From assembly GCF_013141915.1 (NCBI RefSeq), contig NZ_SROX01000012.1, positions 124,001 to 188,000 of the forward strand: DNA of 64,000 nucleotides, in the 5' to 3' direction. How positions within the stretch are numbered: position 1 is the stretch's first letter; every line of letters starts with the position of its first letter. This document shows, in pieces, positions 63,996 to 64,000 of the stretch. Under the pieces are notes generated by a model, which worked only from the letters and a program-made list of their open reading frames with translations, was not told the DNA's origin and ran no database searches. A program made the position numbers and the translations under genes. The DNA comes from Cupriavidus necator (GTDB lineage Bacteria; Pseudomonadota; Gammaproteobacteria; Burkholderiales; Burkholderiaceae).

Positions 63996-64000
63996 AGGCA

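Overview
The window is high-GC DNA with dense, short-spaced genes typical of a Cupriavidus/Ralstonia-type betaproteobacterium (order Burkholderiales). The best markers are PhaM, the polyhydroxyalkanoate granule-to-nucleoid protein known from Cupriavidus necator, a methionine synthase split into two genes, and the order mreBCD-mrdA-rodA-DUF484-xerC. It looks like a stretch of the main chromosome. I see no prophage, insertion sequence, CRISPR array, tRNA or rRNA. Genus-level assignment is inference from protein resemblance and gene order.

Layout. 1-8 kb: rod-shape and septum/peptidoglycan genes (mreB partial, mreC, mreD, mrdA, rodA), then DUF484 and xerC. 8-9.5 kb: a LysR regulator divergent from a DUF2917 gene. 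9.6-11.4 kb: lipB-lipA lipoate synthesis. 11.6-16.5 kb: a complete pyroglutamate module (pxpB, pxpC, pxpA, a DUF969/DUF979 membrane pair, pcp) behind an unusual palindromic control region. 16.6-21.5 kb, reverse strand: an MCE-type lipid ABC transporter (permease, ATPase, MCE protein, lipoprotein) followed by a VanZ protein. 21.7-24.2 kb: birA, coaX, a small membrane protein and rfaE2. 24.5-30.7 kb, reverse strand: a ferritin-like diiron protein, patatin, phaM, a crotonase, a fumarylacetoacetate-hydrolase-family enzyme and a Bug-type binding protein, the last divergent from an IclR regulator. 31.7-34.7 kb: DUF3108, an enol-lactonase-like hydrolase, DUF3567 and rhodanese. 34.9-38.7 kb: split metH. 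39-43.8 kb: a repetitive exported Ala-rich protein, a three-gene phosphorelay set (NarL-type regulator, receiver-only protein, CHASE3 kinase) and small stress-type proteins. 44-49.3 kb: argS, SPOR protein, dsbA, SDR, cobalamin-binding-type protein. 49.3-64 kb: a leucine/acyl-CoA degradation region controlled by a MerR-type LiuR-like regulator (MBL hydrolase, liuR, thioesterase, isovaleryl-CoA dehydrogenase, then aceK and carbonic anhydrase, thiolase, SDR, acyl-CoA dehydrogenase, DsbA-family isomerase, HAD phosphatase, YchJ, GST, methylcrotonyl-CoA carboxylase beta chain, alpha/beta hydrolase).

Most of this is ordinary core genome. The items most worth a second look are the pyroglutamate import/cleavage module with its uncharacterised DUF969-DUF979 membrane pair and its nested 23-bp operator palindrome; the two matching LiuR operators, one lying inside a promoter spacer; a dispersed CTCTCCCGC hairpin repeat present in at least four copies; a 9-bp tandem repeat at the start of the YchJ gene; a pair of direct repeats exactly 20 bp apart upstream of the repetitive exported protein; and several perfect dyads next to genes that have no local regulator.
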